A stretch of 14,295 bases of DNA, from the NCBI GenBank assembly GCA_910579115.1, contig CAJTSO010000001.1, forward strand, positions 25,109 to 39,403, given 5' to 3'. Shown in pieces: positions 1-7,313 of this stretch. Position 1 is the stretch's first letter. Each line of letters begins with the position of its first letter. A program made the translations under genes and the position numbers. This stretch comes from an uncultured Selenomonadaceae bacterium. GTDB lineage: Bacteria; Bacillota; Negativicutes; Selenomonadales; Selenomonadaceae. The notes below the pieces were generated by a model. That model made no database searches and had not been told where the DNA came from. It saw only the letters and a list, made by a program, of their open reading frames with translations.

Positions 1-162
1 AGCTGGGACTTCTTCAACAAGCTCCTCTCCGAAGCGCATATCGTCGGCACCCCTGGGGCTGGCTTCGGCTCCTGCGGCGAAGGATATTTCCGCCTCACTG
101 CCTTCGGTGACCGGGAAAACACCCTCCGGGCCGTTGACCGCTTCAAAAATCTCAAGCTGTAA
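1..162 (+). CDS. dapL: LL-diaminopimelate aminotransferase, C-terminal end (partial)
   Basis: Frame 1 is open from the window edge to a TAA at 160-162 and gives the last 53 residues of a fold-type I PLP aminotransferase. The stretch GTPGAGFGSCGEGYFRLTAF, followed by a REN-TL-AV-R-K tail, matches the C-terminus of DapL. That enzyme converts tetrahydrodipicolinate directly to LL-diaminopimelate, using glutamate as amino donor, in lysine and peptidoglycan synthesis. The arginine in GEGYFR is the family's conserved substrate-carboxylate-binding Arg. The PLP lysine and most of the protein lie outside the window. Another class I aminotransferase is possible, but the GEGYFRLTAF ending is characteristic. 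The stop lies 15 nt before gltX, so the two genes are probably co-transcribed. Confidence 0.85.
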   Translation, partial: SWDFFNKLLSEAHIVGTPGAGFGSCGEGYFRLTAFGDRENTLRAVDRFKNLKL

Positions 163-177
163 TCAAGGAGTACGATA

Positions 178-1671
178 ATGTCAGACAATCTGCACCGGCG
201 GGTCCGCACCCGTTTTGCCCCCAGTCCTACCGGCTATATGCACATAGGAAACCTGCGTACCGCTCTCTACGCCTGCCTCTACGCCAGAAAGGAACAGGGG
301 GACTTCATCCTCCGGATAGAGGATACTGATCAAAAGCGGTTTGTGGCTGACGCGGTGGACTTCATAAAGCGGACCCTTGCCGCCGCCCGCATCGTGGCCG
401 ATGAAGGCCCTGATATTGGCGGCGAATACGGCCCTTATATCCAAAGCCAGCGCAAGGACATCTATCAGAAATACGCCGAGGAGCTTATTGCCGCCGGCCA
501 CGCCTACCGCTGCTTCTGTGACAGCCCCGACTCTGCCGAGGCGGAGCCGGTTCCGGCTGACGAAGCTGATAAATACCGGAAAAAGCCGGGACACTGTGAG
601 CTCTGCCGCAGTCTTTCCCCGGAGGAATCCGCAGCAAAGGCCGCTCAGGGCGCGCCCTTTGTCATCCGCCAGCTGATGCCCTCCTCCGGTCCCGTAACCT
701 TCTACGATATCGTTCACGGCAGTATCACCATTGACGCCGGCGAGCTGGAGGATCAGGTTCTCATCAAACGGGACGGCCTGCCCACCTACAATTTTGCCAA
801 CGTCATCGATGATCACCTGATGGAGATCAGCCACATCATCCGGGGCGCGGAATTTATCACCTCTACCCCAAAGCACGTTCTCCTGTACGAATTTTTCGGC
901 TGGACGCCCCCGGCCTTTATCCACCTTCCCCCGGTCATGGGCAAAAACGAGGACGGCTCCGTATCCAAGCTCTCCAAGCGCCACGGCTCCACCGGATTCG
1001 CTGAGCTGGTGGAGCTGGGTTATCTCCCCGAGGCCATCACCAACTACGTGGCCCTTCTGGGCTGGAGCCCCAAATCCAATCAGGAAATATTCTCCATGGA
1101 AGAAATGGAGAAGGCTTTCTCGCTGGAGGGTCTTTCCAAATCTCCGGCGGTCTTTGACTATGCAAAGCTGGACTGGTTCAACGGCGAATACCTGAAAGCC
1201 ATGGACGATGATGCTTTCGCCGCCCTTGCCCGTCCCTACGCTAAAGAAATCGCCGACGGCCTGGGCGATAAGTGGGTTTATCTTGCCGCCCTGCTGAAGA
1301 CCAGGGTTGCCCGCCTGGGAGAAATTCCCGAAAAGATCGACTTCCTGCCCGCTCCCCATGAATATACTCCTGAGGATTTCCTCAATAAGAAGAACAAGGT
1401 TACCCTTGAGCTGGCCAGTGAGATTATCCCCGCCGCTGCTGCCCTTCTTGAAAGAATAGACGCTGACGGCTGGACCCCTGACAACCTCAACGGGGCTCTC
1501 CACGATTACATCGAAACCACCGGCAAAAAGCTCGGCGCCGTCATGTGGCCCCTGCGCGTTGCCCTCTCCGGCTGCCGGGTAACTCCCGGCGGCGTAACCG
1601 AGCTGCTCTACCTCCTGGGCCGGGAAGAATCCATTGCCCGCCTGAAAGCAGCCAGCGCAAAGCTTGCCTAG
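178..1671 (+). CDS. gltX: Glutamyl-tRNA synthetase (class I)
   Basis: This enzyme charges tRNA-Glu with glutamate in the cytoplasm. The 497-residue product has the class I signature FAPSPTGYMHIGNLRTALY with HIGN at residues 22-25. Its second ATP-binding loop is KLSKR at 264-268. A cysteine pair CFC near residue 112 and HCELC near 140 could form the zinc site found in many bacterial GluRS. The C-terminal third is the helical anticodon-binding region, and the length is normal for the family. The ATG follows an AAGGAG Shine-Dalgarno with 7 nt spacing. It sits 15 nt after dapL and ends in a strong terminator, so it is the last gene of its unit. I see no T-box leader in this short gap. In bacteria without GlnRS this enzyme also makes Glu-tRNA-Gln; the window does not show which type this is. 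gltX is often next to cysE-cysS in Firmicutes, whereas here those genes lie about 12 kb away on the other strand. Confidence 0.97.
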   Translation: MSDNLHRRVRTRFAPSPTGYMHIGNLRTALYACLYARKEQGDFILRIEDTDQKRFVADAVDFIKRTLAAARIVADEGPDIGGEYGPYIQSQRKDIYQKYAEELIAAGHAYRCFCDSPDSAEAEPVPADEADKYRKKPGHCELCRSLSPEESAAKAAQGAPFVIRQLMPSSGPVTFYDIVHGSITIDAGELEDQVLIKRDGLPTYNFANVIDDHLMEISHIIRGAEFITSTPKHVLLYEFFGWTPPAFIHLPPVMGKNEDGSVSKLSKRHGSTGFAELVELGYLPEAITNYVALLGWSPKSNQEIFSMEEMEKAFSLEGLSKSPAVFDYAKLDWFNGEYLKAMDDDAFAALARPYAKEIADGLGDKWVYLAALLKTRVARLGEIPEKIDFLPAPHEYTPEDFLNKKNKVTLELASEIIPAAAALLERIDADGWTPDNLNGALHDYIETTGKKLGAVMWPLRVALSGCRVTPGGVTELLYLLGREESIARLKAASAKLA

Positions 1672-1678
1672 TTTGAAC

Positions 1679-1707
1679 AAAAAGGGCTGCTTTAAGCGGC
1701 CCTTTTT
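1679..1707 (+). terminator. Intrinsic terminator of the dapL-gltX unit
   Basis: A 12-bp stem (1679-1690 with 1696-1707, one G-T pair) encloses a 5-nt loop. Its 3' arm runs straight into five T residues, and it starts 7 nt after the gltX stop codon. The A-tract on the 5' arm means it could also work on the opposite strand, but no gene there needs it. Confidence 0.88.
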
Positions 1708-1807
1708 ATGATTTTGGGGAATAATGGCGGCGTCACCTAAAGCCTCCCATTCAGTGGAGGTGCCCGAAGATTCCTTTTTTATTAACCAATTTTTTGGAGA
1801 TGATGAT

Positions 1808-3535
1808 ATGACAAACCGCAATCTCGCCGGTCGGATCATCGTCTTTTTTATTGTCCTGATTTCCGCTTTCGCCTATCCTTTCCTTACCCACCGCCTTCCC
1901 TTGCCGCCACTAGCTCCTGTTCCGACGGCCCCAGAGCCTCACCCGACAGCAAAATCAGAACCGCTTCTCCGGCTGCTGCTACTCCCCCTTGACAGCCGGC
2001 CTCCCTGCTCGGACTATGTCCTGCGGGACAGCAGGCTGGCCAGTGTGGAAATTCTCCTGCCCCCAAAAGAGCTGATGGACTACTACACAAGCCCCGGAAA
2101 CTTTCGGGAAATGCGGCAGTCCCTGCTGTCCCTGGCCAGGGAGCGGCAACCGGATGGGATCATTCTCTCCATAGACCAGCTCATGGCCGGGGGGCTCCTC
2201 GCCTCCCGGGACAAGCTCATTACCGATGGAGAACGGCAGGAAGCCCTCCGCTTTCTCCGCCGGCTCCATGAGGAAAACCCCCATATACCAATCTATGCTT
2301 TCAGTATCCTTCCCCGGCTTCTCCCTCCGCCGGAGATAACCCGCTATGAAGAACGGCTGGCCATAACGAAGTACGCCCGACTGGAGGAAAAAGCCGAACG
2401 GGGCGAAGCCTCTGACGGGGAGCTTGCCCGGCTGAAAAAGCTCCTGGATTTTTCCGATCCGGACAACTACATACAACCCCGTAACCTAAAGCGATACCAG
2501 GCGATCCATCCCACCCATGAAAAAACCGCTCTCGCCCTGGCCGGTCTGGTGCGGGAAGGGGTTTTAGCGGAGCTGTTCATCGGTCAGGACGATGGGGAAA
2601 AATATGGCCCCGGCAATCGGGAGCGCCGCCACCTGCTGGCCAGCTTCGGCCCGGACCACCGCCTTCACCTCATCCGGGGGGCGGACGAGCTGGCCCTCTC
2701 CATCGTCACCCGGCTGGCGGTGGAACGCTCCGGCCTCCGGCCCGCCATCAAAACAGTTTACTCCGACGAGGGCGAAGGAGATCATTACTTCCCCTATATG
2801 GCCGCCAGTCTCGCCGACACTGCCGCTGAGGAAATAAACCTTATCGGCCTGGCAGAAGCTGAAAAAAATTCTCCCTTTCGTCGGGGACGCTCTCCCGCTA
2901 TTACCTTATTTATCCATGCCGGTGACAATACCCCTTCTGCCCTGGCCGCCCGTTATAAGGCTGTCTCCCGGCTGACCGGGATTATTTCCCGTCAGGATAC
3001 AAATATTGCCCTCATCGATCTGAGCCGGAACTTTACGGCCGAAGAAACCCTGCTGCCCCTCCTTGGCCGCAAAGGCTTTCCCCTTCATCAGCTCGCCAGC
3101 TACAGCGGCTGGAACACGGCCTCAAATTCCATCGGTACCGCCTTGTGCGAAGCGGTGCTCCTTTACATCGGCAATCACCTCCCCTCGGCCAGCCGGGAAG
3201 AAAAGCGGCAGGCAGTGGAGCTGTCCAAGGAAATACTCAATGCTCACTTCGCCGAGGACAATATCTACCTGAAGGATTCCCTTGACCGGATAAACGGAGA
3301 GTTTTACCGGCGGGGCTTCTTCAACACCGGCGACCTTGACCTGAATCGGGACTACCGCTGGCTCGCCATTCTCAACGACTACGCCCTGAAAGAAAGGAGC
3401 CGCCGCCTGATGGAAACAGCCGCCTGGCGAAAGCCCTATTCCTTTGAAGGAAAAGTGATTTACCCTGTCCCCCGGCAATTCCAACAATACTTCCCCTGGC
3501 CCAGGACCTTTGAAGTATACACAAAAGTAAACTGA
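1808..3535 (+). CDS. DUF4127 family protein with N-terminal membrane anchor, function unknown
   Basis: The product of about 575 residues resembles the DUF4127 family. Shared marks are an early LLLPLDSRPPCSDYV segment, a DGIILSIDQLMAGGLLASR segment around residues 110-128, and later motifs such as the IRGADELALSIV and YSDEGEGDHYFPYM regions. No biochemical function is established for this family as far as I know. Residues 8-26 form a hydrophobic segment after a short basic N-terminus, so the protein is probably membrane-anchored or exported, with a Pro-rich linker (about 29-50) before the folded domain. I chose the ATG at 1808 because GGAGA at 1796-1800 precedes it by 7 nt. The reading frame extends back to 1724, but that part has no ribosome site and would put 28 polar residues before the membrane segment. 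The gene stands alone between the gltX terminator and the hairpin shared with pdxT. I found no convincing promoter for it. Confidence 0.85.
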   Translation: MTNRNLAGRIIVFFIVLISAFAYPFLTHRLPLPPLAPVPTAPEPHPTAKSEPLLRLLLLPLDSRPPCSDYVLRDSRLASVEILLPPKELMDYYTSPGNFREMRQSLLSLARERQPDGIILSIDQLMAGGLLASRDKLITDGERQEALRFLRRLHEENPHIPIYAFSILPRLLPPPEITRYEERLAITKYARLEEKAERGEASDGELARLKKLLDFSDPDNYIQPRNLKRYQAIHPTHEKTALALAGLVREGVLAELFIGQDDGEKYGPGNRERRHLLASFGPDHRLHLIRGADELALSIVTRLAVERSGLRPAIKTVYSDEGEGDHYFPYMAASLADTAAEEINLIGLAEAEKNSPFRRGRSPAITLFIHAGDNTPSALAARYKAVSRLTGIISRQDTNIALIDLSRNFTAEETLLPLLGRKGFPLHQLASYSGWNTASNSIGTALCEAVLLYIGNHLPSASREEKRQAVELSKEILNAHFAEDNIYLKDSLDRINGEFYRRGFFNTGDLDLNRDYRWLAILNDYALKERSRRLMETAAWRKPYSFEGKVIYPVPRQFQQYFPWPRTFEVYTKVN

Positions 3536-3568
3536 ACTTTGGTTTGGTCCAGGTCAGGCTTTGGTACA

Positions 3569-3619
3569 CATAAAAATATGGAGGAAATCACAAGCTGTGA
3601 TTTCCTCCATATTTTTATG
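3569..3619. terminator. Bidirectional terminator between the DUF4127 gene and pdxT
   Basis: This is a perfect 24-bp inverted repeat (3569-3592 with 3596-3619) around a 3-nt loop. The outer part of the stem is A-rich on one side and T-rich on the other, so either strand gives a G/C-containing stem followed by a U tract. It lies between two convergent genes and serves both. The pdxT stop codon (3615-3617 on the minus strand) is inside the stem. Confidence 0.92.
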
Positions 3620-4187
3620 CTTTTCGTGACTCCGCCAGCTGCATCAGCCACCGATGGAGCCGGATATCCTCATCCAGCTCAGGATGAAAGGCCAGGGCCA
3701 GCTGATTTTTGTATTTGACCGCTACGATATGGTTGCGGACAGTGGCCAGCACCTCCACCGCGGGCTCCGCTTTTGTGATATAGGGCGCCCTGATAAAGGT
3801 CATCGGCACATCTGTCCACTCTCCCAGTTTTCCTCGGATATGAAAGCTGGCCAGCTGCCGGCCAAAGGCATTTCTGGCTACAGTAACCGGCAGGGTCGCC
3901 AAATGAGGAGTTTCCCCGCCCTCTATTTTCCCGGCAAGCAAAATCAGCCCCGCGCAGGTGGCGAGCACCGGCAGTCCATCCTTTATCATAGCCTTTATTG
4001 GCTCCAGCATACCAAGCTGCCGCAGCAGCTTGCCCTGCACCGTGCTTTCGCCGCCGGGCAGCACCAGGGCATCTATCCCCTCCAGGTCGGCTGCCTGCCG
4101 CAGCTCCGCGCATTCACAGCCCAGCCCGGTCAGCGCCCCGATATGCTCAATAAAGGCTCCCTGCAGGGCCAGCACTCCAATTTTCAT
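3615..4187 (-). CDS. pdxT: Pyridoxal 5'-phosphate synthase glutaminase subunit
   Basis: PdxT hydrolyses glutamine and passes ammonia to PdxS for PLP synthesis. The 190-residue product has the whole class I glutamine amidotransferase pattern of this family: start KIGVLALQGAF, LVLPGGEST around 41-49, nucleophile Cys78 in ATCAGLILLA, and His168-Glu170 in FHPEL. Length is normal for PdxT. The nucleophile elbow reads ATCAG where GTCAG is usual, and GESTVQGKL replaces the common GESTTIGKL; both look tolerable. The start codon overlaps the pdxS stop codon as ATGA, which suggests translational coupling and matched subunit output. A GGAGGAG-like sequence sits upstream inside pdxS. The stop codon falls in the stem of the shared terminator. 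Confidence 0.97.
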   Translation of the reverse strand: MKIGVLALQGAFIEHIGALTGLGCECAELRQAADLEGIDALVLPGGESTVQGKLLRQLGMLEPIKAMIKDGLPVLATCAGLILLAGKIEGGETPHLATLPVTVARNAFGRQLASFHIRGKLGEWTDVPMTFIRAPYITKAEPAVEVLATVRNHIVAVKYKNQLALAFHPELDEDIRLHRWLMQLAESRKA

Positions 4188-5059
4188 TGGCCCCGCTCCT
4201 CCATGATTAGCTTTATTTCCCTTTCGTTAATGCCCACCATCGCTTCGCCCAAATTTTCCGACAGGCGGGCAATCAGCCCGGCGTCCTGGAAATTCGTTAC
4301 AGCCTGGACGATAGCGGCTGCCCGCTTGGCCGGATTGCCGGACTTGAAGATACCGGAGCCCACAAAAACCCCCTCAGCCCCCAGCTGCATCATGAGAGCC
4401 GCATCGGCCGGCGTAGCAACGCCGCCGGCGGCAAAGTTTACCACCGGCAGCCGCCCGGCCTCATGGACCTGCCGCACCAGTTCATAGGGTACCCGCAGCT
4501 CTTTTGCCGCCTCGAAAAGCTCATCCTCCCGCATACCCTTTACCCGGGCAATATCCGCATTCATGCGGCGCATATGCCGCACTGCCTGCACCATGTCACC
4601 GGTGCCCGGCTCCCCCTTGGTCCGGATCATGGCCGCGCCCTCGCTGATGCGGCGCAGTGCCTCTCCCAGGTCCCGGGCGCCGCAGACAAAGGGAACCTTG
4701 AAATCCCGCTTATTGATATGGTAGAGATCATCTGCCGGGGAAAGCACCTCGGACTCGTCGATATAGTCAATGTCAATAGCCTGGAGCAGCTGGGCCTCCA
4801 CGAAGTGACCAATACGGCACTTGGCCATAACCGGGATACTGACCGCCTGCTGAATCCCCTTGATCATGGCCGGATCACTCATCCGGGATACGCCGCCAGC
4901 CGCGCGGATATCTGCCGGAATACGTTCCAGAGCCATAACGGCACAGGCCCCTGCCTCCTCGGCTATTTTTGCCTGCTCAGGGGTGGTTACGTCCATGATG
5001 ACGCCGCCCTTCAACATCTGAGCCAATCCTTTGTTCAGTTCATACTGCTTGCTGTCCAT
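4184..5059 (-). CDS. pdxS: Pyridoxal 5'-phosphate synthase, synthase subunit
   Basis: PdxS condenses ribose 5-phosphate, glyceraldehyde 3-phosphate and ammonia (from PdxT) into PLP. The 291-residue TIM-barrel protein shows the family marks: GGVIMDVTTPEQA with Asp23, MALERIPADIR, Schiff-base Lys80 in VMAKCRIGHFVEAQ, and second Lys148 in RTKGEPGTGDM. The family's phosphate-binding glycine segments (FAAGGVATPADAA and GVFVGSGIF) are present. I chose the ATG at 5059 because GGAGG at 5067-5071 lies 7 nt upstream and MDSKQYELNKGLAQMLKGGV starts as family members do. An upstream TTG at 5083 would add only eight residues. The gene is first in a two-gene operon and is divergent from the MocR-type regulator pdxR, which most likely controls it. 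Confidence 0.98.
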   Translation of the reverse strand: MDSKQYELNKGLAQMLKGGVIMDVTTPEQAKIAEEAGACAVMALERIPADIRAAGGVSRMSDPAMIKGIQQAVSIPVMAKCRIGHFVEAQLLQAIDIDYIDESEVLSPADDLYHINKRDFKVPFVCGARDLGEALRRISEGAAMIRTKGEPGTGDMVQAVRHMRRMNADIARVKGMREDELFEAAKELRVPYELVRQVHEAGRLPVVNFAAGGVATPADAALMMQLGAEGVFVGSGIFKSGNPAKRAAAIVQAVTNFQDAGLIARLSENLGEAMVGINEREIKLIMEERGQ

Positions 5060-5087
5060 AATAAATCCTCCATAAAAAATCAATTCC

Positions 5088-5116
5088 TTGCTTTCACATG
5101 AGCTTTATGGTATAAC
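5088..5116 (+). promoter_or_regulatory. Probable sigma-A promoter of pdxR
   Basis: TTGCTT at 5088-5093 and TATAAC at 5111-5116 are separated by exactly 17 nt and read towards pdxR. Transcription would start near 5122-5123, leaving a leader of about 60 nt. That start coincides with the first CTGG box of the operator region, so a regulator bound there would block this promoter. This is inference from sequence only. Confidence 0.6.
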
Positions 5117-5120
5117 AAAA

Positions 5121-5165
5121 CTGGCTATATAAAAATATCCAGATTAAGCATTTTATATATGCCAG
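5121..5165. promoter_or_regulatory. Putative PdxR operator: three CTGG-headed AT-rich boxes
   Basis: Three related boxes lie in the pdxS-pdxR gap. CTGGCTATATAAAA reads on the plus strand from 5121. CTGGATATTTTTAT reads on the minus strand from 5142. CTGGCATATATAAAA reads on the minus strand from 5165. The two minus-strand copies begin 23 bp apart, about two helical turns, and the third is inverted against them. Paired and inverted sites in the divergent gap are known for MocR-type regulators such as GabR and PdxR. That this is the PdxR site is inferred from position and repeat layout. Confidence 0.55.
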
Positions 5166-5182
5166 AGTAAGGAGGATTCCAA
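5154..5182 (-). promoter_or_regulatory. Candidate promoter of pdxST
   Basis: On the minus strand TTGGAA (5182-5177) and TATATA (5159-5154) are 17 nt apart and read towards pdxS, giving a leader of about 85-90 nt. The -10 lies inside the outermost CTGG box and the -35 overlaps the pdxR ribosome-binding region. A weaker alternative uses TATACC near 5114-5109 with no recognisable -35. That one would place the CTGG boxes upstream, as expected for an activated promoter. I cannot decide between them. Confidence 0.35.
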
Positions 5183-5183
5183 C

Positions 5184-6623
5184 TTGCTGACCTATGAACT
5201 GACGGCAGAGGGAGTACCGCTGTACCAACAGCTATATCAGGCAATCCGCGCCGATATTACCGCAGGCAGGCTGTCTCCTGACACCAGGCTGCCCTCAAAG
5301 CGGAGCCTGGCGGACAATCTGGGGATCAGTACCATAACGGTGGAAAATGCCTATGACCAGTTAATCAGCGAAGGCTGGGTAATTGCCCGCCCCCGCCGGG
5401 GCTATTTTGTGGCTGCCGTGGTTTCCCGGAAAGAACCAAAGGCAGTAAAAGCCGTCACTTTGCCGCCTATGCCGGGGAATGCTCCCCCCGAAGCCCGTTT
5501 CAATTTTTCCGGCGGGCGCACCGCCGCAGAACAGTTTCCCTTTTCCATTTGGGCGCGTCTGCTCAGAGAAGCCCTTTCCCACAGAAAAAACGAACTGTTG
5601 CAGCCCCCTCCCGGCAGCGGCGCCATGGAGCTGCGCCGGGCCATTGCCGGACACCTGCTTTCTTTCCGGGCTATGGCAGTGGAGCCGGAGCAGATTATCG
5701 TAGGCGCCGGTACAGAGTACCTCTACGGCCTGCTGCTACAGCTGCTGGGCCGACAGCAGCTTTACTGTCTGGAAAACCCCGGCTACCACAAGCTGGAGCA
5801 AATCTACGAAAAAGGCGGCGCCTGTCTCACCTGGGCAGGGCTGGACGAAAAGGGACTGAGCGCAGATCAACTGCGATCCAGCGGAGCCGCAATAGTCCAC
5901 CTTAGCCCAAACCACCACTTCCCCACCGGTATCACCATGCCAGCCAGTCGCCGCTACGAGCTGCTGGCCTGGGCAAGCGAAGCCGGGGATCGCTATATCA
6001 TTGAAGACGACTACGACAGCGAATTTCGCAGCCGGGGCCGTCCCCTGCCCACGCTTTTTTCCATCGACGCCTGCGACAGGGTGATCTACATGAATACCTT
6101 TACCAAATCGCTGATTCCCACGATCCGCATCAGCTACATGGTTCTGCCTGCCGGGCTGGCCGCCCGGTTCGACCGTGAACTGGGCTTCTATTCCTGTACT
6201 GTCTCCAGCTTTGAGCAGTACACCCTTGCGGCTTTCATCAGCCGGGGATATTTTGAAAAGCACATAAACCGTATGCGTCTCCATTATGGCCGCAAGCGCC
6301 AGCAGATCCTGGAGCTTCTGCGTCACTGCCTCCCTGAGGGAGTCTGTCACGTCCGGGAAAATGACAGCGGCCTCCATTTTCTGCTGGAGCTTAACACTTC
6401 CCTCACGGACGGAGAAGTAAAGGAAAGACTGGCCGCCAAAGGAGCCAAAATCAGCGCCGTTACCGACTTCTATCATCACGATTCAGATAAGGCTGCCCTT
6501 CCGTCCAAAGGATTGTTTCTCTTTAATTACGCCGGCATGGAGCTGGAGCAGCTGGAGAAATACCTGAAGGTTATGGCAAAAATTTTGAAGGATGCGGACT
6601 GCCGCCCTCCTGCCATGAAGTAA
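5184..6623 (+). CDS. pdxR: MocR/GntR-type transcriptional regulator of PLP synthesis
   Basis: The 479-residue protein has the MocR two-part layout. A GntR-type winged helix-turn-helix fills about residues 1-78 (PLYQQLYQAIRADI, LPSKRSLADNLGISTITVENAYDQL, RPRRGYFV). A long linker then joins a fold-type I aminotransferase-like domain that binds PLP as effector. The presumed PLP lysine is Lys308 in NTFTKSL, and Asp275/Asp276/Tyr277 in IIEDDYDSE match the cofactor-binding region. Its divergent position next to pdxST indicates that it senses PLP and controls PLP synthesis, as PdxR does in other Gram-positive bacteria. Translation starts at a TTG with GGAGG at 5171-5175, 8 nt upstream; the weak start codon fits low regulator levels. 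Its transcript probably ends at the hairpin at 6780-6826. A MocR protein with another target is possible, but the gene context argues for PdxR. Confidence 0.9.
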   Translation: MLTYELTAEGVPLYQQLYQAIRADITAGRLSPDTRLPSKRSLADNLGISTITVENAYDQLISEGWVIARPRRGYFVAAVVSRKEPKAVKAVTLPPMPGNAPPEARFNFSGGRTAAEQFPFSIWARLLREALSHRKNELLQPPPGSGAMELRRAIAGHLLSFRAMAVEPEQIIVGAGTEYLYGLLLQLLGRQQLYCLENPGYHKLEQIYEKGGACLTWAGLDEKGLSADQLRSSGAAIVHLSPNHHFPTGITMPASRRYELLAWASEAGDRYIIEDDYDSEFRSRGRPLPTLFSIDACDRVIYMNTFTKSLIPTIRISYMVLPAGLAARFDRELGFYSCTVSSFEQYTLAAFISRGYFEKHINRMRLHYGRKRQQILELLRHCLPEGVCHVRENDSGLHFLLELNTSLTDGEVKERLAAKGAKISAVTDFYHHDSDKAALPSKGLFLFNYAGMELEQLEKYLKVMAKILKDADCRPPAMK

Positions 6624-6779
6624 GCAGACCTCCCCTGCCACCTTTTATTTCTCCGCCAGGCGTAAACAATTCATAGTCGGGATAAAACCAAAGAAAATCG
6701 TCACCGCTCCCTGCCCGGCGAACTCCGGCCCCTGGTTTAGGTTCTCCCCTTTTCGACCAAAGAAGCGGCTCTCCCATAA
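6624..6779. other. Untranslated gap after pdxR
   Basis: I see no supported gene in these 156 bases between the pdxR stop and the terminator. The minus strand is open in one frame (6571-6810), but that frame starts inside the terminator, runs into pdxR and matches no family I recognise. It is most simply the 3' untranslated region of pdxR, though it is long for one. Confidence 0.5.
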
Positions 6780-6826
6780 ACACAAAAATCCTGCTGCGTC
6801 CTTGCGGCACAGCAGGATTTTTGTGT
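6780..6826. terminator. Bidirectional terminator between pdxR and the desulfoferrodoxin gene
   Basis: A 17-bp perfect stem pairs 6780-6796 with 6810-6826. Its outer part is A-rich on the left and T-rich on the right, and the loop region can add a few more pairs. It lies between two convergent genes. The pdxR side is 157 nt from its stop codon and the other side about 58 nt from the desulfoferrodoxin stop. Confidence 0.9.
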
Positions 6827-6883
6827 GAAACGATAACTTTATCTGATTACAGAACCTTCAAAACCTTCAAAGCACCCTATGAT

Positions 6884-7258
6884 TTACTTCTTCCAAAGCC
6901 CGTGGAGATTGCAGTAGGCATAAACCGCCTCCACCTGCTCATCCTTACCGATGTAGAACGTGGCGCTGGGCTTCTGGCCCGGCTTGAGAACTTTCCGCTG
7001 ATTACCCTTGTCGGTCTGGAGGGAGATCCACTCGATGTAATGTTCCGGCGCCATCGGATGCTCAACTCCGCCCACCGTAACGTCTACCACGCCATCCTTC
7101 ACTTCATAGACCGGCACATGCTTTTCCAGGGAAGCGTCCACCGTTCCGGGAACCAGCTCCACCATCGGCTCGCCGCAACACTCAACGGGAACCCCTGATT
7201 CCTTGACCATTGCAATGATGTTGCCGCAGGTCTTGCAGATAAAAAATTTCTGTTCCAT
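6884..7258 (-). CDS. dfx: Desulfoferrodoxin (2Fe superoxide reductase)
   Basis: This protein reduces superoxide to hydrogen peroxide without releasing oxygen, a defence typical of anaerobes. Electrons usually come from rubredoxin. The 124-residue product has both iron sites of the 2Fe class. The N-terminal desulforedoxin-like site has Cys8, Cys11, Cys27 and Cys28. The catalytic Fe(His)4Cys site has His47, His67, His73, His119 and Cys116 in YCNLHGLW. Glu45-Lys46 in EKHVPV are the conserved residues that flank the active site. Length matches family members closely. The ATG follows an A-rich GGGGG ribosome site about 10 nt upstream. The gene has its own promoter and a terminator on the far side, so it forms a single-gene unit. 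I saw no clear PerR box. Confidence 0.97.
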   Translation of the reverse strand: MEQKFFICKTCGNIIAMVKESGVPVECCGEPMVELVPGTVDASLEKHVPVYEVKDGVVDVTVGGVEHPMAPEHYIEWISLQTDKGNQRKVLKPGQKPSATFYIGKDEQVEAVYAYCNLHGLWKK

Positions 7259-7313
7259 GATAAATAAACCCCCTTTTTGATAACCGAACGTAAACTAAAT
7301 CTACTTTGTTTGT

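Noticed and set aside
1743..1760. Small CCTCC/GGAGG hairpin upstream of the DUF4127 gene
   Set aside because: Five base pairs with an 8-nt loop and no adjacent T tract is too weak to call a regulatory element or terminator.
1724..1807. N-terminal extension of the DUF4127 gene to the ATG at 1724
   Set aside because: No ribosome site precedes it, and it would place a polar stretch before the membrane anchor. The ATG at 1808 has GGAGA at the right distance.
181..1839. A 552-residue open frame on the minus strand across all of gltX
   Set aside because: It is antisense to a clear full-length gltX, shows no family motif and runs through the gltX terminator. Long antisense frames are common in GC-rich genes with biased third positions.
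3654..4487. A 277-residue plus-strand open frame opposite pdxT and the end of pdxS
   Set aside because: It is antisense to pdxT/pdxS, whose catalytic residues are all present. The frame has no domain-like sequence.
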